Part shown: one piece after another, positions 36,201 to 46,717 of the stretch
How the letters are laid out: each line of letters starts with the position of its first letter
Numbering within the stretch: the first letter of the stretch is position 1
Assembly (NCBI GenBank): GCA_039720395.1
Contig: CM077826.1
Location: forward strand, 38,096,790-38,160,789
Origin: Liquidambar formosana
Taxonomy: Eukaryota > Streptophyta > Magnoliopsida > Saxifragales > Altingiaceae
Direction of reading: 5' to 3'
Length of the DNA stretch: 64,000 bases
Translations under genes and position numbers: made by a program
The notes under the pieces: generated by a model
Database searches by the model: none
Seen by the model: only the letters and a program-made list of their open reading frames with translations
What the model was told of the DNA's origin: nothing

Positions 36201-36494
36201 AAAAAAATTTCTGCACTGTCCAGAGTTAAAATTATTTATTTATATCTCTGTAGACAAACAATCATATATTGATATTGCGCTTTGCAGTTTGCTCGTCTCT
36301 ATCCATTGGATCAGAAGGACATGGCCCCTGCCTTACGCCCCATTGATTTTGGGGTACCCATCCCATCCAGAGTTGAGGTCGAAACATCGGCCCGTGATTA
36401 TACACCTCCTCAATATCTTACTCTACTCTTTACAGATCTGGGTGTTCTCACACCATCTGTGGTCAGTGATGAGCTCATTCAGCTATACTTATAG
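21251..36494 (+). CDS. EIF2B1: Translation initiation factor eIF2B, alpha subunit
   Basis: Regulatory alpha subunit of eIF2B, the cytosolic decameric exchange factor that recharges eIF2 with GTP. Coding exons, all with GT-AG borders and compatible phases: 21251-21685, 33800-33952, 34076-34217, 35905-36146, 36288-36494, in total 392 residues, close to the usual plant length of about 380-390. Exon 1 gives [13 protein letters not shown] and [14 protein letters not shown]; exon 2 [20 protein letters not shown]; exon 3 [14 protein letters not shown]; exon 4 the IF-2B family signature [20 protein letters not shown]; exon 5 [11 protein letters not shown] and [19 protein letters not shown] second ATG at 21254 may be the real start, since orthologues begin MWRR. 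No frame break was seen, so the gene looks intact. Intron 1 (12,114 bp) contains an LTR element and nested transposons, all of which must be spliced out. Confidence 0.95.
21686..23985. other. eIF2B alpha intron 1, part before the LTR element
   Basis: 2.3 kb of ordinary AT-rich intron sequence. The short frames on both strands (for example 23535-23886 on -) carry no domain I recognise. Without the transposon nest, intron 1 would be about 2.9 kb. Confidence 0.5.
23986..23990. repeat. Target duplication, left copy (gttag)
   Basis: gttag precedes the LTR start tgtggtagaacac and recurs at 33197-33201 directly after the 3' LTR, which fixes the insertion in intron 1. Confidence 0.7.
23991..24369 (+). 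mobile_element. 5' LTR of intronic Ty3/gypsy element
   Basis: 379 bp from tgtggtagaacac to ctatgcca (TG...CA). It has a clear second copy at about 32860-33196 and a TATA-like tctataaatt near 24230. The primer binding site follows 3 nt later. Confidence 0.85.
24373..24385 (+). other. Initiator tRNA-Met primer binding site
   Basis: tggtatcagagcc is the standard plant LTR-element primer site complementary to the 3' end of initiator tRNA-Met. It is perfectly kept, 3 nt after the LTR. Confidence 0.9.
24936..25433. mobile_element. hAT-type MITE inserted in gag
   Basis: 498-bp non-coding element with inverted ends catagttattaaacccagac (left) and, on the reverse complement of the right, catagttattaaacttggac. 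Flanking 8-bp sequences gcctggtg (24928-24935) and gcttggtg (25434-25441) match at 7 of 8, as expected for hAT. Excising it rejoins the gag codons into the common AWWE motif, which confirms the junctions. Subterminal ggttcggg/aaccgg motifs fit the known plant MITE type. Confidence 0.85.
25596..25865 (+). pseudogene. Capsid part of gypsy gag
   Basis: 89-codon open stretch starting [12 protein letters not shown], with VARFNNGL and a later RVETQLERF. It fits the C-terminal half of the retrotrans_gag domain of plant Ty3/gypsy elements. Upstream gag codons lie before the MITE. The frame ends in a stop before the zinc-knuckle region. Confidence 0.75.
27053..27575 (+). pseudogene. Reverse transcriptase fragment of intronic gypsy element
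   Basis: Two overlapping open stretches (27053-27304 and 27301-27561) cover the RT core: [18 protein letters not shown], then [18 protein letters not shown], the catalytic YFDDI (the Y-x-D-D box), and [12 protein letters not shown] frame change near 27300 and stops break it. It runs straight into the hAT target site at 27576. Confidence 0.85.
27584..31109 (-). mobile_element. hAT transposon inserted in the gypsy element
   Basis: 3.5-kb element with short inverted ends (left near taagaggcatggacac, right reverse complement taggaagcatggacac). Rich subterminal gacacg/cgtgtc repeats occur at both ends (27595-27675 and 30935-31085). Flanking 8-bp sequences ggctgcgt (27576-27583) and ggctgcat (31110-31117) match at 7 of 8. 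The host frame reads into GLAA on the left and resumes at FFRHFVKNF on the right. Two extra bases at the left junction are unexplained. It encodes a decayed hAT transposase on -. Confidence 0.9.
28018..30385 (-). pseudogene. hAT transposase (BED, DUF659, dimerisation domains)
   Basis: Domain order on -: BED zinc finger at about 30300-30110 ([17 protein letters not shown], then MAHLL). A long 433-codon open frame follows (30174-28873) with the DUF659 region ([45 protein letters not shown]). Then come a frame break near 28880, [10 protein letters not shown], and an intron at 28755-28613 with GT-AG borders. The hAT C-terminal dimerisation part is at about 28480-28260 ([30 protein letters not shown]), followed by an acidic tail. 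In-frame stops at 30295-30297, 28513-28515 and 28327-28329 make it non-functional. The long intact core suggests fairly recent loss. Confidence 0.9.
31118..31640 (+). pseudogene. RT end and RNase H of the intronic gypsy element
   Basis: The frame resumes after the hAT target duplication with [16 protein letters not shown]. The RNase H region follows: a [13 protein letters not shown] start, the D-containing FELDCNA and GIGVVL segments, and near 31490 a YTDHEAFKY motif. Stops and shifts are frequent. Confidence 0.75.
31850..32420 (+). pseudogene. Integrase of the intronic gypsy element
   Basis: The longest open stretch is 31947-32363. It carries the catalytic-core context [10 protein letters not shown] (first D) and [14 protein letters not shown] (second D), with [12 protein letters not shown] between them. 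Upstream, the zinc-binding H-H-C-C segment is only partly readable. The frame stops before the third acidic residue. Confidence 0.8.
32598..32918 (+). pseudogene. C-terminal pol tail of the gypsy element
   Basis: 106-codon frame running from the integrase C-terminal segment ([30 protein letters not shown]) into the 3' LTR. No chromodomain is seen. Confidence 0.7.
32860..33196 (+). mobile_element. 3' LTR of the intronic gypsy element
   Basis: It aligns with 23991-24369, for example tggctgtgaactacatgg, ttacttgttatttcttgc and aaattaggttgtaggcctct. It is shorter by about 40 bp because one tandem cttgtttaccaagtttact unit is missing. It ends ctatgccg where the 5' copy has ctatgcca. Its first bases are poorly conserved. 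Confidence 0.8.
33197..33201. repeat. Target duplication, right copy (gttag)
   Basis: Matches 23986-23990. eIF2B intron 1 sequence resumes after it. Confidence 0.7.
34392..35150. repeat. Four tandem copies of a 190-220-bp repeat in eIF2B intron 3
   Basis: Copies begin at about 34392, 34611, 34831 and 35024. Each opens atgttaagtttccaacc-like, then aagcctaa, gggcccaaa..agtatat, gatgtgggatatgggactt, and in the first three ctc.c.tgcagg. Divergence between copies is considerable, so the array is old. It forms nearly half of the 1,687-bp intron 3. Confidence 0.8.
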
Positions 36495-37830
36495 CCATGT
36501 TTGGGTTTACTTTTTGAAATTAGAAATTAGAAATTAGTCAGTGGACCTGTTTTTTAACAGATTCATGGATGTTATACATCCATATTACAATCCTATATTC
36601 AATGCATAAAAGCACAACACTTGGGAGGACCTAATGCATATGCACGCAGAGTGATGGAATGCATAGCTTGATCCTTTTTTGCAATGTTTTTGGTTGTTGA
36701 CATTTTGGGGTAATTTTAGTGGGACATGGAGGCTGGAGTATATGTGCGTGAGCCGTATGTATCTTTAAGGAATTATGTTCTTGCCAGCTGATGGGACATG
36801 CCACTACTTGCCAAGATTTGGAGAGTATAATCCAATTTATAGAGAAAATTCCAGCTTATTCATTTAGATTAAAAAGGCCCAACCATTGCATAGAGGCTTT
36901 GAAAGCAAGTAACTGGTTTTCTCTACGCTAAATTGTAGTGCGAGAAGAAGCTATCACGGACATGATTTATGATGGGTACCATTTGTTATTATTTGTTATA
37001 TATCTTTAAGGAATTATGTTTTCCCCGATGCTTTCTGGATAGAGATACCTAGTGATCTAATTGCGCTCAATTTTTCTAAAAATTCTGCTCTACCACATTT
37101 TCGGAACAGAATTCTTGCTTTAAATAAACAAAAACATCAAAATGATTCGTCCTTGAAAGAGGCCCCAAAAGTAGGTTATAAAGTCTCATGATGTACGTAC
37201 TGGACTGTTCGGTTTGGATTTGTTATTATGTTTATCAATTAACATTTATCAGGTATCAACTAAACAATTGCCTAGTTATTTCAAATAATTAATTTTTTTT
37301 TAATAATTCAAACCTTTTGGGGGTTGAACGTTGGGGACCGGAGGCTAGAAAATACTTGACTGCTAAAGGAGTTGTTTCTCATTACCTTCACTCATGTTAT
37401 ATTATGTGTCATTATTGATTAAAAAAATATATATGAACTCGTGGTGGTTATAGACAAATAGATATGAGGTTGTGCGCAACACGTAACCTCCTCTCTCGGA
37501 AAAATAAACCATGGTGTCATGGTGATTGGCGAGCGAAAGACATTGTAATTTGTTCCTGCCACTGCAACTGCCGCAACTACAATTTTTCCGAATTACCCTC
37601 ATGTGTTTGTATATATAGTAATTGCAGGGAATGGAGTTAAAGTCAGGGGCAATGGAAAAGCATGAAACAAAGACCCGAACAAAAACGCAAGATAAACCTG
37701 GGAACGTACCCATGTATATTGAGAGTTAATTAAAAGGGCCTCATAGATGATTGGATCCACTTGAATCATTAGCTATGAAAGTTATAGCCAGAAGCCAGAA
37801 CCCAAAAAGGAAAAAAGGATAGAAAATTGT
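36495..37830. other. Intergenic region between convergent genes
   Basis: Contains the 3' untranslated regions and terminators of eIF2B alpha (+) and the LEA gene (-). No other gene or clear mobile element was recognised. Short frames on - near 37402-37713 show no domain. Confidence 0.4.
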
Positions 37831-38325
37831 TTAAAGTTTGTCCTTCTTGGAAAGGACCTTGTTTCTCAGCTCTGCAACATCAATTCCGCCAAAGTGATTC
37901 TCCGGAATCCAGTTACCAGTCTTTGGATCTTTCATCCAGAAGATCTCCTTCTGCTTTTCAGGTGCGCCTTCTGTCGTCACAGTACTGCCGCCCGACTCTG
38001 CTGCCTTCCTCATTACTGAATTAGTTGCTGAGTATTGCACTCTCACATTCTCCGCTACTACTGCATATGATCGCCTTCTGCAATACAAATCATTTCATTT
38101 TAAATGAGCTGACATTAATAACAACTACGTACTCCATCACAGACAATAGAGAATAAAGAACCCCCTCAATAGCTATATATATAAGCCGTAAGAAGAAGAA
38201 GAAGAAGAAGAAAAAAGAAAAGAAAAAAACATGGAATTGATTATATATAGAAGAGTTGTAGCTAAGGAATGATAAAGGAGGACCAACCCGAGAATCACAA
38301 AGCTGTTAATGGGAACCTTAGCCAT
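37831..38325 (-). CDS. LEA_3 family protein (SAG21/LEA5-like)
   Basis: Small late-embryogenesis-abundant protein of the plant LEA_3 family; members such as SAG21/LEA5 are stress-induced and often targeted to mitochondria. Two coding exons on -: 38325-38288 (38 nt, MAKVPINSFVIL) and 38077-37831, joined through a split Gly codon; GT-AG borders fit and the product is 94 residues, about family size. The N-terminus is followed by RRRSYAVVAENV, resembling the family's RRGYA presequence motif. The C-terminal signature is present as IFWMKDPKTGNWIPENHFGG and IDVAELRNKVL. A TATA box (tataaaag on -, 38402-38409) lies about 77 nt upstream of the ATG. An ACGTGG core at 38375-38380 could be an ABA-response element, but its place near the expected transcript start makes that uncertain. 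Confidence 0.88.
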
Positions 38326-38401
38326 GATATATAGAGAGATACGGATCGATATATGAAGATATGGTTTAATTTCTACGTGGAGAGGTTTAGAGAAACAAGG
38401 G

Positions 38402-38409
38402 CTTTTATA
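38402..38409 (-). promoter_or_regulatory. TATA box of the LEA_3 gene
   Basis: tataaaag on -, about 77 nt upstream of the start codon, implying a leader of roughly 45 nt. Confidence 0.65.
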
Positions 38410-39837
38410 AACACGCGAGGGTGAGGGTGGTGGTCTCAGTCGTAAGTCGTAACCTACACTCTCAGAATATTTGTGACCCTTCTTCCTTTTATATAATTTA
38501 AATTAGTACCCACTGCAAGCAGAGTTGAAGGTTCTTACTCGTTTGAAACTTTACAGGAAGATACGCGCGTGAAGTCGCTAGCTACATCCGTGACGGCTGT
38601 CCCTCTTGCATTTTAATCTCGTGATATATCTCCATTTACGTCCCATATCAAACAATGGATCGATCCCACCTTTATATTATTATATATAGGTGCAATTTTG
38701 GCACGTAGACTTTTTGGTGATATTGTCTACATCCCATTCACACACAAATATTTATACAATTTGGGTTATGAGAATAATTCCCATCAATTATCCCCTTGCT
38801 GGCAGATTATTCGAATTGACTGACTGACTCATTTGGTATTTTATGCAAATGCCAACCCTTTTTTTTTTTCTTTTTGTAATTACTTTTTCTTCCTTTTGGG
38901 GGGTGTTTTAAAATGCCAACTTTATTCACTTTCTTAGTTGCTTACATCACATTCATTACATCAACAAGATTGAACTGTGGACTAATTTCTATACATATAC
39001 ATATGGTAAGGGCTACTTTGGAAATTCAATTTAATTGCTGTTTGGTATCAATGCCATTATCTTATACTCCGTATATGATTCTCTTCTTTCATCTCCTTGA
39101 ATCTCTTAATTATCTTTTGACAGTAAATTCGATCTAAATGCTAATTTCTAGAGTTTCCAAGATGATTGGTAACGCACCTGAATTTGGTCAATTTAATAGG
39201 AAACAGGTGTGATTCTAAATAAGAATTCTGCCCTACCCAACTAACTATTTTAATTAGCTAGCTAGCTAATGATTCCAAATGCAAATGCCAACATTTAAAA
39301 AAGGCTTCCATTTTCCCAATTATTCTTATTCCTTTTGTTCCTCTTTATTTTTTGGTGACTAATACTACAATTTTCTCAATTTATGATCGCATGCATTGAG
39401 TAGATCACATGAAAATTTGACTTAAAAAAGAGATAATTGAAAAAAAAAAAAAGGTTGGGGGGGGGGGGGAGAGTGTTGCTATTCTCCAATCTTCAACCAC
39501 CCTTTTTTTTTTTTCTCCTGCTAAATGTATACATTATCATCCTCCTGTTGCTTCTTCTTATAATTAATTTTATTATTATTATTATTATTGGGCAAATTTT
39601 TATAATTACTGAATATATTGTCATCCTTTACTAATAGTCCCTCTCTTAAGGTTGAGGAAAAGCATCTTTTCAAAAGCCCTTTTGAGTCCAGTCCATCCAT
39701 TATCATTTGGAGAGTGCCATTTAGAATCTACAACCAATGGGATGACCAATTGCATGGGAAGAACCTACCCCCCACAGACACTGGAAGGAGAGAGATCGAG
39801 AGAGAGAGAGAGGGGGGGGGGGGTTAAAATTTTAGGG
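38410..39837. other. Intergenic region upstream of the LEA gene
   Basis: Holds the probable LEA promoter; a cgcgcgtg motif near 38565-38572 resembles a CE3-type coupling element. Homopolymer and AG-rich tracts lie at about 38861-38870, 39441-39470 and 39790-39825. No gene supported. Confidence 0.35.
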
Positions 39838-39990
39838 CAAATGACTAAAAGGTCTACTTAAACAACAAATTTTTGAAAAACTTTCTTTTTATAAAGTTAT
39901 TCAAGATGATAATTTCTAGTAGACTCCGCAACTATTTTTCATAAAAGCTTGAGAAACTAAAATAAGTGGGGATGCAACATAAAATTGAGG
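39838..39990. repeat. Fragment related to the element at 55871-58053
   Basis: The passage ctaaaaggtctacttaaaca ... ttgaaaaactttctttttat ... aaaataagtggggatgc follows the same order as 57747-58020 (ctaaaaagtccacttaaaca ... aaaaactttattttacaaa ... aaaataagtgggggata). It is therefore a deleted relative of that family. Confidence 0.55.
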
Positions 39991-40364
39991 GGTCACAACA
40001 ATCAACCCCTAAAATTTGAAGCCTAAACCTCACTTTCAGTTGAGATTGGGGGTGTGCTTAGCTTAACCCAACTCGTACCAAGGGATTCATGGTTGGATAG
40101 AGACATGAATTTTAAACTTGGATCACAAGTTCAATTAATTCGCACTAAAAGAAAAAGGCATAAAAAGAAAAAGAAAAAATTAGGTTTATTAGAGCACGGT
40201 GACAATTTAGGCCGACTAGAGCTTGGTCCCTTAGAATTGGCTAAAGCTTGGGCTATGGTGTGTGTGATGAGCATGGCCCAGCTTCCATTGAGCCCTTAAA
40301 TCTCCCCACTCACCCTAGCCTGGCCTTATCCACGAGAGACTCTTGACTACAATGGCGTGTGGCA

Positions 40365-40569
40365 TCAAACATGAATTTGCTAGAGTTACAACTCCTAAAT
40401 CGCTGCATGGGGTAAATATAATAATAATAATAGTAATAATAATAAATACAACCATAATTTTTTCTTATCTCACTGAACAATATATAAGTACTCCATATAT
40501 TCTAATATCACCAAACATGAATTTGTTGAGTTACAACTCCTACTTCCCTGCATGGGGTAAAATATAATG

Positions 40570-40604
<35 letters not shown>

Positions 40605-40671
40605 CTACAACCTTGATTTTTTCTTATCTTATTGAACAATATATAAGTACTCCATATATTCTAATATAACT
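40365..40671. repeat. About 146-bp tandem duplication with ATA microsatellites
   Basis: Copies start near 40365 and 40511. Both contain aaacatgaatttg, gttacaactcct, ctgcatggggtaaa, an (ata/ata)n tract, and aacaatatataagtactcca. The copies differ mainly in microsatellite length. Confidence 0.85.
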
Positions 40672-41472
40672 TTCATCTCAAGTCAAATAGGAGTATAGCC
40701 CCTACAAGGATTAGTCGAGTTGTCAAATCCTAGATGTACTTTTTAGAAGTCAATCATTTTGACTCATTACAATTTTTACTGCCTGTATAAAGTTGTCTCA
40801 CATGAATCGTTAAGAGATTAGTTTGGACAAAAACCTCAATAAGAGTAAAATGGAGGATACCCTAATTGTTATTTTGTTATTATTATAATTATTTTAAAGT
40901 CTAATGAAGTATAACTTAATTATGATCATTATAGAGTGGTCAAAGTGAATTGAATTATACCTAATTTTTAAAAAAGAAAAAAAAAAAACAATAATAACGT
41001 GCAGCAATATTCTAATAATAATTGGGTACTAAATAATGGGTTTAAGAAGCACCATGTGACTCATCTCTACCAGTGAGACATCCAATAGGAACAAGCATCA
41101 TGTAATATGCCTTGGTATTGCCCACTTACATTTAGTGCATTCGCTGGACGGCAATACTGATCGATAATAAAGTCACACTTGCCAATCATTTTTCATTCTT
41201 AACCCTTTTTTTGTTTTTTTTTTTTTTTTTTTGTTAAGGAGACATCCCATTAGTGCATTATTTCCCATCCTAGAAAATATTATCGCACTCTGCGATCCTA
41301 TTTATAACAATCTTCAAATAATTGGATTTGAGATGCAACAGAATTCAAAATCAATAATAGAAAATAGAAATAAAACTTTAAAATTAAAAAAAGATTTTTT
41401 TTAAAAAGATAAGATGTGTTTGGATAATCATATTCCGACAAACCACAAAACAATTATATAATGCAATCAATA

Positions 41473-41616
41473 ATGGAGAATCACATATGGTCCTGCTACA
41501 GGCAAATAATTACAGTTCAATACAAATGACTACTAACTTACTAATAAATTATTATTAATTTAACAAAGAATGATTACTAACTGTAATTATTTGTCTGTAG
41601 TCAGGCCAATATGTAA
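41473..41616. repeat. Foldback MITE-like hairpin
   Basis: The left arm acatatggtcctgctacagg continues to caaataattacagtt. The right arm is its near-perfect inverse (aactgtaattatttg ... tagtcaggccaatatgt). Arms of about 36-40 bp surround a loop of about 65 bp. Confidence 0.7.
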
Positions 41617-41989
41617 TTTCCCCCCTCAATAACTATCCCCGGTTAATTGGTTTAGGTCAATGTATATATTCCTCATGCTAATAATGTAGAAAAATATATT
41701 TATATATAAGATGATGATCAAGTGAACACCTGTTGATATAATTTATATCAATATTCATATTAGGGGTTGTACCTTGTGCATTAGTGGGTTACAAAGTACA
41801 TAAAATATGGTGCTGATATAACTCATATTAACACGTGATGATTTGATCAAGAATATATATATATATATATAGAGTCCTTTTGTTATCAGTGCACCTAAAG
41901 CAATTTTGAATCAAGTGCACTTCCAAAATTCTTAGGTGCAACTCGTATTTGACCAAACCAACCATTAGATTAATTTTGATTAATATGTT

Positions 41990-42105
41990 AGTGCGTACCA
42001 AAAATTAAGTTGATTTAAGATTAAAAATTGTTTGCTTCGAAATGTTCATAAATAAACAATCAATCGATTAGCAATTAATCTTAAATCAACTTAATTTTTA
42101 ATATG
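41990..42105. repeat. Inverted repeat, small
   Basis: aaaattaagttgatttaaga (41999-42018) is the inverse of tcttaaatcaacttaatttt (42079-42098), with a 60-bp loop that also contains atcgatt. Probably part of another MITE. Confidence 0.55.
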
Positions 42106-42679
42106 AAACACTATATGAGATGGTTATCTAATTTAACCGTTAACTTTATGAAATACAAATTACTATTTACATATATAACCATAAATAAATCAAGTGGATC
42201 CCACAATGTGATAAAGATTATGGATCATGCAATTCATGGTGATGTGGTATGAACGTGGGAAAATGGAAGCGTGAGTCACGGTTTTCACGTGTCCCAACTC
42301 CCATGTCCGTCCAAACAAAAGGCATTCTTTATGATTTATGACGATGGTGGGTGACTGGGTCACATAAAAAACTAAAAAAGGACTTAAAATATAGTAAAAT
42401 ATAAAGGTCGTACGTGTTTGTTCTTTTTCTTTTTCTGGTCGTACGTGTTTGTTCAACTCAAACGCGGTAAAAAAAAGATTATTATAGAACAGGCAAATTG
42501 CAGCACGTGAGGAGCATAAATAACAGTTTACTAAACATGTGCTTCTTTTTGCCTTTTTCTTTTTGGCCTTTGGGGCCTATAGACATGAGTACAAATTAAA
42601 TACTGTTTTGAGTTTGTGTGGACAAAAATGAAAAGCTGTTAAATATCCATCACTCCCATTCACTCACCACTGCAAACCC

Positions 42680-42680
<1 letters not shown>

Positions 42681-42715
<35 letters not shown>

Positions 42716-42716
42716 A
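42681..42716 (+). repeat. CT-rich microsatellite in the FLZ gene leader
   Basis: A run of ctctct lies 20-55 bp upstream of the FLZ start codon. Pyrimidine-rich CT tracts are common in plant 5' untranslated regions. Confidence 0.8.
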
Positions 42717-42735
42717 ACAAAGTAATAAACCAATA

Positions 42736-43511
42736 ATGCTCCTGCCGGTGAGAAGAAGCCCGGGCAAGAAGTTGGATGAAGAGAGCACGAAGAGATCCTC
42801 CTTTGCAATAAGCTCAAACAACAAGACTAATTCAGTGGCTGTTGGGCTGCGAATCCTTATACAGATGTCACAGTGTGAATCCAATATTGTAGTAAAATCA
42901 GCTGCATTATTGAGATTGAACCACCCTCCGACAACCCCACGTAAGCTTTTTCCGGGCAGCCCTTCCGAATCTTGCTTTCTCAAATCGTGTCATCTATGCC
43001 ACAACGAGTTATGCCCTGATCAGGATATTTACATGTACAGGTAATTACAATTCTTCATATATACATATTTTCACCTCAATTATAATCCTTTGCAATTGGT
43101 GGTTTCTGCATGAATTTCTATAATTAAATGGTTTGATTTCATTTGCTTGTCTATTTTTCCCCTCAAATATATATCATTTTGGTAATATATATATATATAT
43201 ATATATATATAGACTAGTGATGATCCAAGTGTGTACGTGCTGGCTTAAATGTTATGGAAATAGAAATTAATTGGACCCGTTTTATTAATTTGCTTTAATT
43301 AAAATTTGTTTGCAGGGGTGATCAAGGTTTCTGCAGCGTAGAGTGCCGTAGCCGACAAATGGATCTGGATGAAAGGAAAGAAATAGAAGCTTCTACCAAG
43401 CGAATGCTAAAATCTTTTCGGCATCGCTGTGAAACTCGTGTCCTCCAAGACAATTTCCGGCGGTGTCATAAGCCTCTCCCTCCTCAGAAATATCGGGCAA
43501 TATTCTTATAG
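42736..43511 (+). CDS. FCS-like zinc finger (FLZ, DUF581) protein
   Basis: Plant-specific FLZ protein; the family acts mainly as adaptors that bind SnRK1 kinase subunits in energy and stress signalling. Two exons, 42736-43040 and 43316-43511, with GT-AG borders and a split Arg codon; the product is 166 residues, normal for the family. The N-terminal half is low in known motifs. The FLZ domain spans about residues 85-130: FLKSCHLCHNELCPDQDIYM in exon 1, then YRGDQGFCSVECRSRQMDLD across the junction. It has the C-x2-C and FCS.EC cysteines and the conserved DIYMYRGD and DE motifs. The intron in the middle of the domain is usual for the family. Upstream is a CT-rich leader. Start chosen as the first in-frame ATG. 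No defect seen. Confidence 0.93.
43183..43213. repeat. (AT)n microsatellite in the FLZ intron
   Basis: Alternating at run inside the 275-bp intron, read directly. Confidence 0.8.
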
Positions 43512-44831
43512 CTAGGGAGCTTCTTGATGCGCTTAGTAGTTAATTAATTTTATTTTTCAGGACAGGGTTCGTATGGATAGATAATTAACATATTAATGTA
43601 AAGTGGAAGGAACTAGGAATGACCAGTTTGGGGGACTATTGTACGTGCCATATCTGACATGTTTTGGATATGCAAAGATGATTTCAAGGAATTACTCAAG
43701 CTAGTGGTTTAATTTCCCATTTTTTTCTTTTCCTTTTCATTGATTGTTGAGATAGGAAGTACTGCTTCTTGCCTGTTACTATCTTTTCTTGTCTGTTGTC
43801 ATTGCTAGATCGAGGCCATCCATACATCACATGGAATGGAATTATTTTGGGTGAACATTAATTCAATAACAATATATTAATCCAACAAATTGGGTTCCCC
43901 CTCAAAGATATTTAAGATATTTTGATACCATTATTGATACTTGGATACCTATCGCATGCTTGGGACATCTGGCTGGAGATCCTTGGTCAAGATCAATAGA
44001 TCGATCGTGACTTGTTCAATCTGCTTCTTATTTATCATTTGTTTTTTTCCCTTTGATTGACTCCTATTTCTCAATTGTTAATTTGGAGATAATGGCCGGT
44101 ATCTTTGGATATTTTCTTTGAGTGGTGTCAACTCCACAAGTCCATTTCCTTCTCGCGCCTATCGTAGTTTAAACTAGGCTCCCTTAAATCTTCTTTAATA
44201 TTCCATTTTGGAGTTCCTGCCATAAAATGGGAGTTGATTTCATGTAGGGGAATAAAGATCAAGGACTGCATATTGAGTGACCGAGCTTAAACTGATGGAT
44301 AAATGAAAAGCTAAAAATACATGCTAACATGGATTGAAACGGTGCATTGGAAGTCGGAATGCATGGCAATGGTCCGACTTTGAAACCCTATATCTGACCC
44401 CGCTCCGCACCAAAACCCGACGGGGCAAGGAGATGAAGAATCATCCCGAACCTATTTTTGTTTGGGAAAACCATACCCGCCCTGTCTCAACAAACTTTTT
44501 TAAAAAGTAAATATAAATGCATATATAACTCAATTTTTTGCTATTGCAATGTGAAGTTAATAAGAAAAGTGGATTAGATGAAATGGTTTGTTCAAAAGAT
44601 TTAAGCCACATATATCTACAGTGAAAAACAAGAATTAAAATAACTAAATTAAGCAAAACAATAGGCCTTACACAACCATCACATCAACTTCCCAAGGTAA
44701 AATCAGAAACATTTGCATTGCAATTGATATGTGCATCCTGAAAGCATAGAAAAACTTGTAACCAAGAAGATTCAAATTATGAAAGATACCCATGATCGGT
44801 CAAAAAGGATGCGTACCATCTCCGATCCTAT
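43512..44831. other. Intergenic region downstream of the FLZ gene
   Basis: Probable FLZ 3' untranslated region, then AT-rich DNA. At about 44395-44480 a passage with ccccgctccgcaccaaaacc resembles, in inverse orientation, the ggtggggcgggtc passage at about 46868-46895. The two may be the ends of one older element into which the copia-type LTR landed, but target duplications were not found. Confidence 0.35.
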
Positions 44832-46045
44832 TGTCCCAAGTGAACAATTCTAAAGGGGGGTGAATAGGGTTTTAGCTAATAATAGACTTTTATGCAATTT
44901 CTAAAAACAATAATCACAAATACATGAAAATCACAAAACAATCAAGAATATTTGTGAAAGAGAGATAGAGAGAGATTGCAAACGATGATATTAGCAAGGT
45001 TTGGCCTCCCCGCCTACGTTTTCATCTCAAGAGCTCGATTGAGGATTTTTCAATCCAATATGCCAAGATAAGACCTTTACAAATTCACAAGTGTTCTTTG
45101 CCAACATTTGGACAAAGTCACTTTTCAAGTGCTACAAATTTAAGGTTCTCTTAACCCTTTAATACAAGAATGATTTGAATTGTTTTGTATACAAGATCGA
45201 AGCTATCTCAAAGAGTAGATAATACACTAGTAAATTAAAGCATACTCAACTATTGATTGATCACAATAAAAGCTCACCTAAGATTTGTAGGGCTTGAATC
45301 AGAATAGTAATGAATGCTCTTGTTTGATGCTCAACGAATGCTCATAAATGAGCTAAACACTTGTTCTTATAGTCCTTGGGTCTACTATGATAGTTTTGTA
45401 ACATCAAATACTGTAAAAAGATGTATGGTGGGTATTAAATGCTCAAATGTCCATTTCAAAAATTAGTTGTTATGTTTTGTCCTGATAGTTTCGAATGTCG
45501 AAAAGTAGTTTCGGACGTCTGAAAATTTTAGAGAACATTTTCAAGGCAAAAGGTATTTTGACAACTTGGACATCTGAAAGTGGACTTCGACGTCTGGAAG
45601 TATCTTTTGGACGTCCGAAAGGATCATTCGAAAATTTCAGAGGATGGTAAAATTGTTTATAACTATTAGTCATCTAAAATATCTTTTGGTCCTCTAAATG
45701 ACCATTTGGACGCACGAAAGTATTCTTAGACGTCTGAATAAAGTCCAAAAGCTTGGGATTTAGCCCAATGGCTTGTAGGGTCTTTTTGTTAGTAAATTTG
45801 GTCTATGTGGACTTTACCCAATGTATGCAAATGATAAAAAGCTTTTAAATCCTCATTGAGCAAAGATTTGAACAGTCTTTACATAAGATCCTAAAACTTC
45901 ACATATAATAGGCTTGAGTTCTTCATAATTGATTTCTATGATTGTAAAAGAGTTGGATTTACTTCCTTAAAGTCCTAGCTATCTTGAAGCTACTTAAGCC
46001 ATTATGTGAATGACCTTAATACATGTCTTAGCAAAACTTCACTTA
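44832..46045 (-). mobile_element. Copia-type LTR (solo or partial) on -
   Basis: Read on -, it ends ctattcacccccctttagaa ... cacttgggaca, a form typical of copia (SIRE/Tork-like) LTR 3' ends. It has a TATA-like ctataagaac (near 45370) and, 110-360 bp upstream of it, a series of ACGTC-centred near-palindromes (45486-45735). No primer site, polypurine tract or coding region adjoins. The end at 44832 is better supported than the start near 46045. Confidence 0.55.
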
Positions 46046-46677
46046 TCATTAGATGTTTAGGCAAAATACTTGCATTGGATTAGAAGTGAACACACTTACA
46101 CCACACCAGAATCGCCTATAACAATCTAGGGCATATGGTGTAGATCGATCCAATGTACGAATGATAGTAGACGTAGATCTGGAATTTCTGATGCGTAGAT
46201 TTGAATCATACTGAGTAACCCACCGTGGTTTGTCTTCATGACTGCAGTGACGATAACGATGAGGCCATAAGGGTGAGGCGGTAACTTGTGATGGTGAGGC
46301 CGTGACTCGTGAAGGTAAAGTAGCCAAAAAGAGAACGCTGAGAGTTAAGAGTGACGTTATATGTTTGTAATGAAGGTAGGTAGGCTAAGATTTTTGTTTT
46401 TGTTTTTGTTTTTGTGTTTTTTGTTTTTATCTAGACAATGAGAAGAAATCTCCTTTTGTAGCTCCTAGCAATTTTTTAGATCCAACAAAATGCTTGAGCC
46501 ACACTAAATCTACAAGCCGTCGATAGAAGAGAACGACGACAACGAAGGACAATGCTAGCAATTTGAAGATGGTAGAGGGCGGCGAAGTAGAGCGTCAAGA
46601 ACCCAAACAGCACCTTTGTTTTCTCTTCTTAGAAGAGATAGGTGTTTAGGGTTTATTAAAGAGGCAAAAGTATATAA

Positions 46678-46717
<40 letters not shown>

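Noticed and set aside
46049..46327. Arg/Ser-rich 92-codon frame on -
   Set aside because: Beyond the LTR border, with a repetitive translation and no homology that I recognise.
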